From: Nitratireductor sp. GISD-1A_MAKvit | Lineage (GTDB): Bacteria > Pseudomonadota > Alphaproteobacteria > Rhizobiales > Rhizobiaceae | NCBI RefSeq assembly: GCF_040819555.1 | Contig: NZ_CP161920.1 | Coordinates: 62,001 to 126,000, forward strand | Length of the DNA: 64,000 nt | Direction: 5' to 3' | Shown: positions 9,518-19,392 of the stretch, one piece after another | Numbering within the stretch: position 1 is the first letter of the stretch | Layout: each line of letters begins with the position of its first letter | Notes under the pieces: model-generated | What the model saw: the letters and a program-made list of their open reading frames with translations, nothing else | What the model was told of the DNA's origin: nothing | The model's database searches: none | Program-made: the position numbers and the translations under genes

Positions 9518-10413
9518 CCGAGACGATCATGTCCAGCGAAACCGAGGCGCTTGAACTCAAGGCAACCCGCAGGAAAGCGCGCCGCCGCGCCGTGCTCAGG
9601 CATCGCGGTCTGATGTTCGGGATTACAGTGGTCGTAGCAGTTGCGCTGGTGGCTGTTTTCGCCCCGCTGCTCGCCCCCTACGATCCCTTCGCGCAAAACC
9701 TCTCGCTGCGCCTTGCGCCTCCCTTCTGGCACGAGAATGCCTCGCCAGAGCACCTTCTGGGGACAGATCAGCTCGGCCGCGATTATCTCAGTCGCCTCAT
9801 CTATGGCGCGCGCATTTCCATGGGCATCGGATTCGGCGCCATCCTCATTTCCGGCCTGATCGGCTGCACGCTCGGCCTCCTTGCAGGATATTTCGGTGGC
9901 AGGGTCGATGCCGTGATTTCGACCATCATCACGGTCCGCCTCTCCATGCCCATCATCCTTGTGGCTCTCGCAGTGGTGGCGGTTGCCGGTGCATCTCTGT
10001 GGATCGTCATTCTGGTCATCGGCCTTTTGCTCTGGGACCAGTTTGCCGTGGTGGCCCGCACCGCCACGCTGCAAATCCGCCCGCTCGAATATATTCGTTC
10101 CGCGCAGGCCATCGGCTGCTCGCTGCCGCATATTCTCATTCGCGAGATCCTGCCCAACATACGTGCCCCGCTGATCGTCGTGGCCACGGTTGAGCTGGCG
10201 CATGCCATTTTGCTCGAAGCGGCCCTTTCCTTTCTCGGGCTCGGTGTTCAGGCGCCTCTTCCCTCATGGGGACTGATGCTGTCGGAGGCCAAGACCTTCA
10301 TGTTCTTCAGCCCGTGGATCATCACCCTGCCGGGTGTCTGCCTTTTCATCCTCACGCTGGCCATCAACCTTCTGGGCGACGGCCTGCGCGACGTAACGGC
10401 GCGGGGGCGCTAA
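9514..10413 (+). CDS. ABC transporter permease, DppC/OppC type (second cassette)
   Basis: A 299-residue permease with a basic N-terminus (RRKARRRAVLRHRG), the motif HLLGTDQLGRDYLSR and an EAA loop (YIRSAQAIGCSLPHILIREIL). The ATG overlaps the previous stop as ATGA. It forms the membrane pore with the preceding permease. No binding-protein gene belongs to this cassette within the window, so it may share the binding protein at the left edge or one encoded elsewhere. Confidence 0.9.
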   Translation: MTETIMSSETEALELKATRRKARRRAVLRHRGLMFGITVVVAVALVAVFAPLLAPYDPFAQNLSLRLAPPFWHENASPEHLLGTDQLGRDYLSRLIYGARISMGIGFGAILISGLIGCTLGLLAGYFGGRVDAVISTIITVRLSMPIILVALAVVAVAGASLWIVILVIGLLLWDQFAVVARTATLQIRPLEYIRSAQAIGCSLPHILIREILPNIRAPLIVVATVELAHAILLEAALSFLGLGVQAPLPSWGLMLSEAKTFMFFSPWIITLPGVCLFILTLAINLLGDGLRDVTARGR

Positions 10414-11417
10414 TGTCTTTGCTTTCGGTGAAAAACCTCCATGTGCGTCTGCGTACCGACGCCGGGCTGCTTCACGCGGTGCGTGGTGTCGATCTCTCCG
10501 TCGAACCTGGCCAGACCCTTTGCCTTGTGGGTGAAAGCGGCTGCGGAAAATCAATGACGGCCCTGGCGATGCTCGGTCTATTGCCACCTTCCGCCGTGTG
10601 GGAAGCCGATGAGATTGAGATCGCCGGCACCGATTTGCGTGGCGCAACGCAGGCGACCCTCTCCAGCCTGCGCGGCAACCGCGTCTCGATGATTTTCCAG
10701 GAGCCCATGACGGCGCTCAATCCAACCTTCACGATAGGTGATCAGCTTTGCGCCGTTCATCGCAGGCATCGCGGGTCCGGACGGCTGGAAGCGCGCCGCC
10801 GTGCGATCTATCTGCTGGAGCGGGTCGGCATCACCAATGCACGCGGTCGTCTTGGCCAATATCCGCACGAACTCTCGGGGGGGCTGCGCCAGCGAGTTCT
10901 GATTGCCATGGCTCTTATGTGTGAGCCGGAGTTGATCATCTGCGACGAACCCACAACGGCCCTTGATGTGACCACCCAGGCGCAGATCCTGGCCCTGCTC
11001 GCCGAACTTCGAGAAGAACTGGGCATGGGCATGATTTTCATCACCCATGATCTCGGCGTGGTATCGCGCATTGGCGACCACATCAACGTCATGTATGCCG
11101 GGCGCACGGTTGAAAAGGGTACGCGCGATGCTGTTCTTGGCCGTGCGGGCCATCCCTATACACAAGGTCTCGTGAGAAGCGTTCCCAGACCCGGCAAGAC
11201 CGAAAAGCAGACGCCGCTCGGCACGATTCCCGGCACCGTTCCCTCCTTTTACATGCCCGATCCACTGTGCCCGTTTCGTGGTCGATGTGAACGCAAAACG
11301 ACCGTCTGCGATCAAGTTCCGCCGCCCCTGGTTCAGGGGATGCATGACGGGAACGGGGCGCACGCGATTTTCTGTCACAACACACAACCAGCGCTCACCG
11401 CGGAGATTTCCACATGA
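10413..11417 (+). CDS. ABC transporter ATP-binding protein, DppD type (second cassette)
   Basis: A 334-residue ATPase. Walker A is [11 protein letters not shown], the signature is LSGGLRQR, Walker B is [12 protein letters not shown], and the H-loop is FITHDLG. The cysteine motif at the C-terminus is present ([14 protein letters not shown]). The ATG at 10413 overlaps the preceding TAA by one base (TAATG), and the end overlaps the next ATG. The upstream in-frame extension lies within the permease gene and was not used. Confidence 0.9.
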   Translation: MSLLSVKNLHVRLRTDAGLLHAVRGVDLSVEPGQTLCLVGESGCGKSMTALAMLGLLPPSAVWEADEIEIAGTDLRGATQATLSSLRGNRVSMIFQEPMTALNPTFTIGDQLCAVHRRHRGSGRLEARRRAIYLLERVGITNARGRLGQYPHELSGGLRQRVLIAMALMCEPELIICDEPTTALDVTTQAQILALLAELREELGMGMIFITHDLGVVSRIGDHINVMYAGRTVEKGTRDAVLGRAGHPYTQGLVRSVPRPGKTEKQTPLGTIPGTVPSFYMPDPLCPFRGRCERKTTVCDQVPPPLVQGMHDGNGAHAIFCHNTQPALTAEIST

Positions 11418-12415
11418 GAAGCGCAACACCTCTACTACGCGCCAGAAACGTGGTGCAGAACTACCGCGTGAAAACGGGGTTCCTGCGCGGCTATGGCCAG
11501 TTGCAGGCATTGAAGGGCATTGACCTTACCATCGAACGCGGCGAGATCGTCGGTCTGGTGGGAGAATCGGGATGCGGGAAATCCACGCTTGCCCGCATTC
11601 TGCTTGGCCTTGAGTCTCCCGCTTCCGGAACAGTGGAGATCGACGGCGAGCCAATCGCCAAAGCAGCCAACCGGGAACGCGCGCGCCGCATCCAGCCAGT
11701 GTTTCAGGATCCCTATGGATCGCTCAATCCCAGCATGAGTGTCCGCGACATCATCGCCCTGCCGCTTCGCGTGCATCGCTTGAGCACGGGCGAGGAATGC
11801 ACACGACGCGTCACACGGCTTGCCGATCAGGTGGGGCTGCCGGCACGTCTGCTGGACGCGGTTCCCAGCGAACTCTCCGGAGGTCAGCGCCAGCGTGTTG
11901 CCATAGCACGCGCGCTCATTATCGAACCCGAGCTGCTGATTTGCGACGAGCCGACATCGGCGCTCGACGTCTCTGTGCAGGCGCAGATTTTGAACCTTCT
12001 TCTTGAACTGCGTCGGGAAACCGGTGTGGCCATGCTCTTCATCAGCCACGACCTTGCTGTTGTGGAGCATATGACAGATCGGATGTACGTGATGTATCTC
12101 GGCAGGGTCGTTGAGGCGGGACCGACCGACAGCGTTTTCGCTTCACCTGCCCATCATTATACGAAAGCCCTTCAGGAGGCGGTGTTTTCTCCCGACGACG
12201 AGGCCGGGCTACCGCCCATTCATCTCAAGGGCAATCCGCCCAGCCCTCTTTCGCCTCCGCCCGGCTGTGCGTTTCATCCAAGATGCGTCGAAGCCCTGGA
12301 TCTGTGCAATATAGAAGCCCCTGCCCTCGCCCCGCTCTCACCAGGCCACGATTGTGCGTGTCACTATCCTCAAGTGAGCAAATCCGGGGTAGGCTCGACC
12401 GGGATCGAGCGATAA
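11414..12415 (+). CDS. ABC transporter ATP-binding protein, DppF type (second cassette)
   Basis: A 333-residue ATPase. Walker A is [11 protein letters not shown], the signature is LSGGQRQR and Walker B is LLICDEPTSALD. The C-terminal cysteine motif reads CAFHPRCVEALDLC. It is translationally coupled to the previous gene (ATGA). Only 11 bases separate its stop from the LysR gene, so the regulator is probably the last gene of the same transcript. Confidence 0.9.
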   Translation: MRSATPLLRARNVVQNYRVKTGFLRGYGQLQALKGIDLTIERGEIVGLVGESGCGKSTLARILLGLESPASGTVEIDGEPIAKAANRERARRIQPVFQDPYGSLNPSMSVRDIIALPLRVHRLSTGEECTRRVTRLADQVGLPARLLDAVPSELSGGQRQRVAIARALIIEPELLICDEPTSALDVSVQAQILNLLLELRRETGVAMLFISHDLAVVEHMTDRMYVMYLGRVVEAGPTDSVFASPAHHYTKALQEAVFSPDDEAGLPPIHLKGNPPSPLSPPPGCAFHPRCVEALDLCNIEAPALAPLSPGHDCACHYPQVSKSGVGSTGIER

Positions 12416-12426
12416 AGAGGGCTGTG

Positions 12427-13333
12427 ATGAACCAACGGCAAATTCAGGCATTCCGGCTGGTCATGCGGCACGGATCGATTACGACAGCAGCGCACGCTCT
12501 AAGCGTCTCGCAACCGGCTGTCAGCCGACTTGTCGCGGAACTCGAACGCAGTATCGGCTTTCCACTTCTCATCCGTGAAGGTGGCAAGATCACCCCGACG
12601 GCCGAAGCGATCGAGTTCGAGCGAGAAGTTGATCACATGTATTTCGGCCTCGAACGACTCAGCCAGATCGCGAGGGAGATCAAGGAGCTAAGGCGTGCGA
12701 GCCTTTATATCGCCACCATGCCCATGGTCAGCTTCGAGATCCTTCCGCGCGCCCTCAAGGGATTTCTTTCGCGGCATGAAGGCATTCGCGTCACTCACAA
12801 TGTTCACACCTCCGCGCGGATCGTCGATCTTGTTTCGTCGCGTCAGATCGAGTTGGGAATTGCGCAGACCCATGTCAAAAGGCCGAATGTCGATATTCTG
12901 GCATCCTACCGAACCTATTGTGTCTGCGTGGTTACCCACGACCATCCTCTTGCAGATCGTCCCACGCTGTCGCCGGTGGATCTGCAGGATGAAAAGATGG
13001 TGGCGCTCGCGCATCATACACTCACCGCCAATTACGTGACCCGCGCCTTTGCCGAAGCAAACATTCAGCCCGACGTGACAGTCGAGAGTCAGCCATCTTA
13101 TGCCGCCTGTAGCCTCGCGGGCCGCCGGTCTTGGCGTCGCCATTGTGGACTCCATGACCGTGGGTGTGTTCAGGGATGTCCTGAAGGTTATCCCCTTCGA
13201 ACCGAAAATACCCTTCGACTTTCATCTGATCAAACCGGTGGGGGTAAAACTCTCACGGGCGGCGGAAGCTTTTGCAGAGCATATCACCGAAACCTTGAAG
13301 TCTCTGGAGGGCGCCCACGCGCTAACTCCATAA
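12427..13333 (+). pseudogene. LysR-type transcriptional regulator, frameshifted as read
   Basis: The N-terminal winged HTH is clear (ITTAAHALSVSQPAVSRLVAEL, residues about 20-41), followed by the periplasmic-binding-like effector domain. The frame breaks near 13120: one frame ends in CSLAGRRSW, the next continues AAGLGVAIVDSMTVGVF. Removing one G from GGG at 13119-13121 restores a continuous protein of about 301 residues, the normal LysR length. The ATG at 12427 gives the canonical MNQRQIQAFRL start. Its likely targets are the upstream transporter-hydrolase genes or the DapA/DadA pair just downstream. The indel looks like sequence error. Confidence 0.85.
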
Positions 13334-13546
13334 GCCTGCAGCATCAGCATAAGTTTTCAGCATGCAGGTCAATCATATTTGTATTTGATTTTATGCCCCC
13401 TTTTCCGCTCCATAGAGCATCACCAGTCGACGGTGCGGAGGAGAGATAAGTGCCTGTTGCAATTAATAAATTGCTTTTCTCGGCACTGGTGAAACACCGG
13501 AGCTCCGACAAAACCAGTCGACAACCGCTTTCAGGAGGTCCTTTTC

Positions 13547-14488
13547 ATGGCTCATGTAAAACCCAAAGGTTCGTTCGTGGCGCTTGTCACGCCCATGAAC
13601 GAAGATGGCAGTATTGACTTCGAGGGTTTCCGCACCCTGCTGAGCTGGCACGAACAGAACGGCACCGAGGCCGTTCTGATCATGGGATCGACCGGCGAAG
13701 TTTCCATGCTCACACCCGAGGAGCGTCGCGCAATCATTTCGCAGACCGCGAAAATGAAAACCGGAAAAATGCTGTTTTACTATGGCTGCACCGGAAACAA
13801 CACGCAGTCGACGATAGACTATGTGCGCTATGCGAAAGCCGAGGGAGGCGATGGCGCGATCATTGCGGCGCCTGCCTATATCTGTGCGGACAATGCCGCG
13901 ATCTCCGACTATGTGCGCGAGGTCTGTGACGCCGAAGACTTCGCCATCGGCTTCTACAACAACCCGCCACGCGTGAAGACCGACCTGCACTGGACGGACC
14001 TTCTCGAACTCGCGAAGCATCCCAATATGGTGGTGTTGAAGGAATCAACGACGCGGGTCGGACAGGTCGCGCAGATGTGCGCCGGGAAACCTGACCTTTC
14101 CATCATGTGCTGCTGTTCGCCCAACCTTGGCCTTGTCATTCCGACCATGGCCCTCGGCGGGCACGGGACCGCCAACATGACCGGAAATATCATTCCGCAG
14201 GAGATGGCAGTGATTTCGAAACCCTGGGAGACTGGCGAGGATGCTTTTGCCTGTCGGGAAGCCTGGCTGACCAATCTGCCCATGCTCCATTTTGCCTATT
14301 CGGCGATCAATCCTGTCGCGGTGAAGACGCTCATGCGCGCGGTTGGCCTTCCGTCGGGTCCGCTGCGCAAACCACTGAAGCCGCTGGAAGCTGCTGCCTT
14401 GCAGGCGGGCATTGACGCCTTCCATTCGCTGGGCATCGGCGAGCGCTACGGGCTGAAGCCCCAGCCACGCATTCTCGCCGCGGAGTGA
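13547..14488 (+). CDS. DapA family (dihydrodipicolinate synthase/N-acetylneuraminate lyase) protein
   Basis: A 313-residue TIM-barrel class I lyase. The Schiff-base lysine is K165 (VVLKEST), the catalytic Tyr is Y137 (FYNNPPR) with R142, and the substrate loop is GSTGE (residues 47-51, GTTGE in DapA). An excellent ribosome site, AGGAGG, lies 8 bases before the ATG. It sits in a catabolic context next to a D-amino-acid dehydrogenase-like gene, so it may be a pyrroline-hydroxycarboxylate deaminase or another aldolase rather than the lysine-pathway enzyme. The 213-base upstream region is moderately AT-rich near 13375-13400 and probably holds its promoter, but I see no firm -35/-10 pair. Confidence 0.85.
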   Translation: MAHVKPKGSFVALVTPMNEDGSIDFEGFRTLLSWHEQNGTEAVLIMGSTGEVSMLTPEERRAIISQTAKMKTGKMLFYYGCTGNNTQSTIDYVRYAKAEGGDGAIIAAPAYICADNAAISDYVREVCDAEDFAIGFYNNPPRVKTDLHWTDLLELAKHPNMVVLKESTTRVGQVAQMCAGKPDLSIMCCCSPNLGLVIPTMALGGHGTANMTGNIIPQEMAVISKPWETGEDAFACREAWLTNLPMLHFAYSAINPVAVKTLMRAVGLPSGPLRKPLKPLEAAALQAGIDAFHSLGIGERYGLKPQPRILAAE

Positions 14489-14549
14489 CCAGACGAATAC
14501 GCTCACCAAGCAGAATGCGAAGTGAAGCAATGCGAGAGGGGGTGTAGCG

Positions 14550-15776
14550 GTGCGCATCATCGTCATAGGTGCAGGTGTGGTGGGAACCACAAGCGCCTGG
14601 TATCTCCTCAAGGATGGTCACGATGTGACTGTCGTCGAACGCAATGCGCATTCGGCGATGGAGACAAGCTATGCCAACGCCGGCGGGATCTGTCCCGGTT
14701 TCGCCGGTCCCTGGGCGGCTCCGGGAATGCCCTGGAAAGCACTGCGATGGCTCTTCCAGGACAGCGCCCCACTGAAAGTTCGTCCGCGTTTCGATCCTGC
14801 TCAATGGAAGTGGCTGGCCCAGTTTACCGCGAACTGCACACGATCGCGTTTTGCGCAAAACAAGGCCCGAATGCAGGCTATGGCCCACTATTCCAAGCGC
14901 TGCCTTACCGAGCTTGTCGAGGAGACAGGCATCGAATACGACGCAGCGCACAAAGGCATCCTCCATCTCTTTACCACCGATGCAGAGATGACCATTGGGC
15001 ATGCCTCATCGCGTGTTCTCACCGAGATGGGGATCGAGCACCGGCTTCTCCAGCCCTCGGAGATCGTGCAGATCGAGCCTGCGCTGGGGCTTCGCAGTCA
15101 GACCTTCTCAGGCGGAATTCATCTTACAACCGACGAAACGGGGGATTGCAGGCTGTTCACTCAGGCGCTTGCGATCCTGGCGGAACAGCGTGGCGCCCGG
15201 TTTCTGTACAACACCGACGCTACGCGCCTGCTCATCAAGAACGGTCGCATCCACGGTCTGGAGACGCCCCAAGAGACATTGGAGGCCGACGCCTATGTGG
15301 TTGCCGCCGGCCCGTTTTCCCGGTCCCTGCTCGCCAGCGCCGGCCTCTCGGCCCCGATATATCCGGTGAAGGGCTATTCGCTGACGTGCACCATTTCCGA
15401 CAATCAGGCGGCCCCCGTTTCATGTGTCATGGACGAGCATTCCAAGGTCATGATCACGCGGCTGGGCTCTCGTCTAAGAGCAGCCGGCATGGCGGAACTC
15501 GCCGGTTTCGACCCGACGCCAACACCGTCAGCCAGGCGCTTGCTCCTGGAGCGCGTGAAAACGCTCTTTCCCAACGCCAGCGACTATGACAAGGCAGAAT
15601 GGTGGTGCGGGTTTCGACCCATGACCCCAGACGGCCCGGCCCGTCTGGGGCAATCGGTGATCGATAACTTGTTCATCAATATCGGTCACGGTTCAAACGG
15701 CTGGACACAGGCCTGCGGAACATCGCGCGTGCTTGCCGATCTGATGGCCGGACGAACGCCGCAGGTTTCGGCCTGA
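14550..15776 (+). CDS. FAD-dependent D-amino acid dehydrogenase/oxidase (DadA-like)
   Basis: A 408-residue DAO-fold flavoprotein. The FAD-binding dinucleotide motif is at the very start (VIGAGVVGTTSAWYLLKDG, residues 4-22), followed by VVERN. The C-terminus shows the family pattern CGFRPMTPDGPARLG then GHGSNGWTQACG. The start is GTG at 14550. It would oxidise a D-amino acid or cyclic imino acid and pass electrons to the respiratory chain. Paired with a DapA-type lyase, it could belong to a hydroxyproline-like route, but no racemase is present here, so this is a suggestion only. Confidence 0.85.
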   Translation: MRIIVIGAGVVGTTSAWYLLKDGHDVTVVERNAHSAMETSYANAGGICPGFAGPWAAPGMPWKALRWLFQDSAPLKVRPRFDPAQWKWLAQFTANCTRSRFAQNKARMQAMAHYSKRCLTELVEETGIEYDAAHKGILHLFTTDAEMTIGHASSRVLTEMGIEHRLLQPSEIVQIEPALGLRSQTFSGGIHLTTDETGDCRLFTQALAILAEQRGARFLYNTDATRLLIKNGRIHGLETPQETLEADAYVVAAGPFSRSLLASAGLSAPIYPVKGYSLTCTISDNQAAPVSCVMDEHSKVMITRLGSRLRAAGMAELAGFDPTPTPSARRLLLERVKTLFPNASDYDKAEWWCGFRPMTPDGPARLGQSVIDNLFINIGHGSNGWTQACGTSRVLADLMAGRTPQVSA

Positions 15777-15796
15777 TCCACTCGAACGTCCAGCGC

Positions 15797-17593
15797 TCAG
15801 GCTTCCAGCGCCACATAATGATCGCGCGTGACCTCCACGAGGCGCGCTTCCCCCGATTTTCCGTGGCCGGTCATCGGGTCGAAGTAACGCGACTGATCCT
15901 TTCTGGCCACCGGCTGTAAAACATTGTCACGCAGGCGATAGCCCTGATCTGTTTCCGAGAGGACCGGTACAGCGTTCATGAGCCGGCAGGTGTAGGGATG
16001 ATGTGGCTGTTCGAAGAGCCGTCTTGTGGGAGCCTGCTCCATGATCTGGCCCCGGTACATCACCAGAACGCGATCACACAGGGATTCGACCACCCCCAGA
16101 TCGTGACTGATGAACAGACAGGAAAAACCAAAGCGCTCCTTGAGTTTCCGCAATAGTTTCAGGATCTGGGCCTGCACTGTCACATCAAGCGCAGAGACAG
16201 GTTCATCCGCCACCACCACCGAAGGACGCGTCACCAGCGCCCGCGCGATCGCTACGCGTTGCCGCTGTCCGCCGGAAAGCTCATGAGGATAGCGTTCTCC
16301 ATACCCGCCGCCCAGGCCGACGGCATCCAGCATCTCAGCAACTCTCTCTCGCTTCTCTGCGCGATCGATGTTCGGAAGATGACGCATGCCCTCGGCGATC
16401 AGCTCTGCGACTCGCATACGCGGATCAAGAGATGAAAACGGGTCCTGGAACACGATCTGGAGCTCTCGTCGCACCGCCCGCAGCGGTTCACCGCTCAGGC
16501 CGAGTATCTCTTGTCCCCGGAAGGTTACCGTCCCCGACGAAGGGTCCTTCAGGCGGATCAGCGCACGGCCGAGCGTGCTTTTGCCGCTGCCGGATTCTCC
16601 AACCAGTCCCAGCATCTCGCCTTCATGCAGATCGAGCGAGACACCGGCCACCGCGCATTTCTGCCCGGGGCGGGCGAAGGGCCAGGGAGACGGGATTTCA
16701 TAGTGCACCTTGATATCGCGCGCACTCAGAAGAGGCACCGACGGTTCCGGTTCCGCGGGTTTGCCTGCCTCCTCCTGCGGACCATGTGGAAGAGAGGCAA
16801 GGAGCTTGATGGTGTAGGGATGTTCCGGGGCGGTCAGGAGCCTGTCCGACGACCCCTGTTCCACGATCAACCCTTTTTCCATGACGGTCACCTGATGGGC
16901 ATAGCGTGCCACGAGACCGAGATCGTGACTTATCAGCATGACAGAGGCACCGAACTCGCCCACCACATCGCGCATGATGTCCAGCACGTCTTTCTGGACG
17001 ATGGCATCAAGCGCGGTGGTCGGCTCGTCGGCAAGCAGCAGCTTGGGACGAAGCATCATCACGGACGCGATCATGATGCGTTGCCGCATGCCACCCGAGA
17101 ATTCGTGCGGGTAGCGTTTCAAACAGTCTTCCGGATCGGGGATCCGCACTGCCTTCAGCATCTCGATCGCACGGTCCCGGATTTCCTCATCATCGAGATT
17201 ACTGTGCAGACGCAGCCCTTCGGAAAGCTGCTTTCCGATGCGAATCGCGGGGTTGAGCGATACCAGCGGCTCCTGAAAGATCATGCCGATTTCCGCGCCG
17301 CGGACCGCGCGCATCTGGCGGTCGCTCAGCGAAGCGAGATCCCGCCCCTGAAACAGCACCTGCCCACCAGCGATCTGCGCCGGAGGTGGGAGGAGCCGCA
17401 GAACCGAGCGTGCCAGCATGGTCTTGCCGCTTCCCGACTCGCCAACCACAGCATGTATCTGCCCGGGTTCAATAGTGAGGTTGGCCTCGTGTACGGCCGT
17501 CATGGGCTCCTTGAAGGGAAAGACGATCTTGAGATCGCGTATCTGCAACAGAGGCATGGTGGGAGAGTGTGTCACGGCGGGCCTCTTGATCAA
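15797..17593 (-). CDS. Dual ATP-binding protein of a peptide-type ABC transporter (fused DppD-DppF)
   Basis: A 598-residue fusion of two complete ATPase domains. The first has GESGSGKTMLA, FSGGMRQR and [11 protein letters not shown]; the second, beginning near residue 290, has GESGSGKSTLG, LSGGQRQR and VVADEPVSALD. The architecture resembles GsiA/YejF. Its start at 17593 overlaps the stop of the DppC-type permease. The C-terminal tail after the second domain holds YRLRDNVLQPV and does not show the cysteine motif of the separate ATPases. It powers the third peptide importer in the window. Confidence 0.9.
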   Translation of the reverse strand: MIKRPAVTHSPTMPLLQIRDLKIVFPFKEPMTAVHEANLTIEPGQIHAVVGESGSGKTMLARSVLRLLPPPAQIAGGQVLFQGRDLASLSDRQMRAVRGAEIGMIFQEPLVSLNPAIRIGKQLSEGLRLHSNLDDEEIRDRAIEMLKAVRIPDPEDCLKRYPHEFSGGMRQRIMIASVMMLRPKLLLADEPTTALDAIVQKDVLDIMRDVVGEFGASVMLISHDLGLVARYAHQVTVMEKGLIVEQGSSDRLLTAPEHPYTIKLLASLPHGPQEEAGKPAEPEPSVPLLSARDIKVHYEIPSPWPFARPGQKCAVAGVSLDLHEGEMLGLVGESGSGKSTLGRALIRLKDPSSGTVTFRGQEILGLSGEPLRAVRRELQIVFQDPFSSLDPRMRVAELIAEGMRHLPNIDRAEKRERVAEMLDAVGLGGGYGERYPHELSGGQRQRVAIARALVTRPSVVVADEPVSALDVTVQAQILKLLRKLKERFGFSCLFISHDLGVVESLCDRVLVMYRGQIMEQAPTRRLFEQPHHPYTCRLMNAVPVLSETDQGYRLRDNVLQPVARKDQSRYFDPMTGHGKSGEARLVEVTRDHYVALEA

Positions 17594-18414
17594 TTGTTGC
17601 GGGGGTCGAGTTCATCGCGCAGGGCATCGCCAAAGAGATTGACGCCCAGCAAGGCAAATGAGATGCAGATGCCCGGAAGAATCCCGAGCCACGGGAAACG
17701 CATGAGATAACCACGCGCTTCCGCCAGCATGTTGCCCCAGGTAGGCGCCGGCGGTGGAACACCCAGACCGAGAAATGCCAGCGAGCTTTCTGCAAGGAGA
17801 ACCCAGCCGAACATTGTCGTAGCGAGCACGATCAAGGGCCCCATACTGTTGGGCAGAACGTGGCGAAAAAGGGTGAAGAACGTTCCGTTTCCGAGAGCAA
17901 CGGACGCCTCGACATATTCCTTCTCACGCAGTGAGAGCACCGTTCCACGCACGAGGCGTGTCACCGAAGGCAGATAGGCCAGTGCAAGTGCGAGAACGAC
18001 ACCATATTTGTTCGGCCCGATCGCCACCATCAATGCCAGAGCAAGCAGGATGCCCGGAAAGGCCATCAGCGCTTCAATCACCATCATCACCAGACGATCG
18101 AACCAGCCGCGCCAGTAACCGCAGAAGGCCCCTATGATCACACCGCCGGTGACGGCCACAGCCACTGTAAGAAACGAGACCGTGACCGAAACGCCTGCCC
18201 CCGCCAGAAGGCGCGAAAGCAGATCGCGGCCGAACATGTCCGTTCCCAGCGGGTGCAGTTGCGAGGGACCTTCGAAACGCGCGAGATAATCCTGAGCATT
18301 GGGGTCATGCGGCGTGTAGATGGCGCCTATGCCGGCCACCAGCAAGACAAAACCCAGCATAAGGCCACCGGCCAGGCCGTTGGGGCGAGACAGAATTTTC
18401 TTCAGTTTTTTCAT
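17590..18414 (-). CDS. ABC transporter permease, DppC/OppC type (third cassette)
   Basis: A 274-residue permease with HPLGTDMFGRDLLSR near residues 51-65 and an EAA loop (YVEASVALGNGTFFTLFRHVL). Both ends overlap neighbours by 4 bases, so permease, permease and ATPase are translationally coupled. It forms the channel with the DppB-type protein transcribed just before it. The shorter length than the other DppC proteins reflects a short cytoplasmic N-terminus. Confidence 0.9.
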   Translation of the reverse strand: MKKLKKILSRPNGLAGGLMLGFVLLVAGIGAIYTPHDPNAQDYLARFEGPSQLHPLGTDMFGRDLLSRLLAGAGVSVTVSFLTVAVAVTGGVIIGAFCGYWRGWFDRLVMMVIEALMAFPGILLALALMVAIGPNKYGVVLALALAYLPSVTRLVRGTVLSLREKEYVEASVALGNGTFFTLFRHVLPNSMGPLIVLATTMFGWVLLAESSLAFLGLGVPPPAPTWGNMLAEARGYLMRFPWLGILPGICISFALLGVNLFGDALRDELDPRNN

Positions 18415-19355
18415 TTCAGGGTCACACGCGGGTCGAAGAAACCATAGAGAAGATCAACCACCAGATTGACCACGACATAAACGCCGGCAATGAGCAGAAG
18501 CGCGCCCTGAAGCATCGGATAGTCGCGCGCATAGATGGAATCCACCACCAGCTTGCCGATGCCCGGAAGGCTGAAGACCGTCTCTGTGACAGCCGCGCCT
18601 CCAAGCAGGGAGGCCATGACAAGGCCCAGCATCGTCAGAGCGGGTGCAAATGCGTTCTTGAAGACATGGCGGGCCAGAACCGCCCCCTCCGAAAGGCCCT
18701 TGGCCCGCGCATGGGTCACATATTCCAGGCGCAGAACCTCAAGCGTGCCCGATCGCATCATGCGGGTCAGAACCGCAATTTCGGTGAGCGCCAGCGAAAT
18801 GACGGGCATGATCAGGTAGAGAACACCGACACCGAAATCCGTGCTCAGTTCCACATAACCAACCGTGGGCAGCCACTGAAGGTAGACTCCGAAAAAGAGA
18901 AGCAACATCAGCCCCACCCAGAAACTGGGAAGGGAGAGTTTGAATATGGCCATGAGCACAATGGCAAAATCGATCTTCGTGTTCTGCTTCCAGGCGGCAA
19001 CCATTCCTGCGGGAACGGCGATCAAAACTGCAAAGGATACGGCCCAGAACACCAGGGTGGCAGTAACGCTGAAGCGCTCCAGAAGTGCAGGCAGTACAGG
19101 CTCGTGTGTGCGGATGGAAACACCCAGATCGCCCGTGGCCAGATTGCCCAACCAGATGAAAAACTGCACGGGAATGGGTTGCTCGAGCCCCAGATCCTCA
19201 CGCATTTGCTGAACGACGGCAGGGTCGTCAAGCTCGTAGAGCATCAGTTCCGCAGGGTCTCCCGGGATGAGACGGATAAGGGTGAAAACGATGATCAAAA
19301 CGAGGAAAACGGTCGGAATGGCCGTTAGCACCCGTTTCAGTGCGTAGCTCCACAT
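18411..19355 (-). CDS. ABC transporter permease, DppB/OppB type (third cassette)
   Basis: A 314-residue permease. I chose the ATG at 19355 (MWSYALKRVLTAIPTVFLVL), because the upstream in-frame extension to 19415 encodes a Pro/His-rich stretch that overlaps the intergenic hairpin. The pattern IRLIPGDPAELM near residue 30 and the EAA loop (YVTHARAKGLSEGAVLARHVF) identify the DppB group. It follows the binding-protein gene after a 76-base spacer holding a hairpin. Confidence 0.9.
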   Translation of the reverse strand: MWSYALKRVLTAIPTVFLVLIIVFTLIRLIPGDPAELMLYELDDPAVVQQMREDLGLEQPIPVQFFIWLGNLATGDLGVSIRTHEPVLPALLERFSVTATLVFWAVSFAVLIAVPAGMVAAWKQNTKIDFAIVLMAIFKLSLPSFWVGLMLLLFFGVYLQWLPTVGYVELSTDFGVGVLYLIMPVISLALTEIAVLTRMMRSGTLEVLRLEYVTHARAKGLSEGAVLARHVFKNAFAPALTMLGLVMASLLGGAAVTETVFSLPGIGKLVVDSIYARDYPMLQGALLLIAGVYVVVNLVVDLLYGFFDPRVTLK

Positions 19356-19392
19356 GAGAGTACCCCAAGGATGATGATGTCGGGCAGAGAGT

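Noticed and set aside
13335..13368. CCTGCA/TGCAGG inverted repeat after the LysR gene
   Set aside because: The stem is 6 bp with a 22-base loop and no T run directly after; too weak to call a terminator.
16511..17710. Open frame of 399 codons on the + strand
   Set aside because: It is antisense to the fused ATPase gene, which carries complete Walker and signature motifs.
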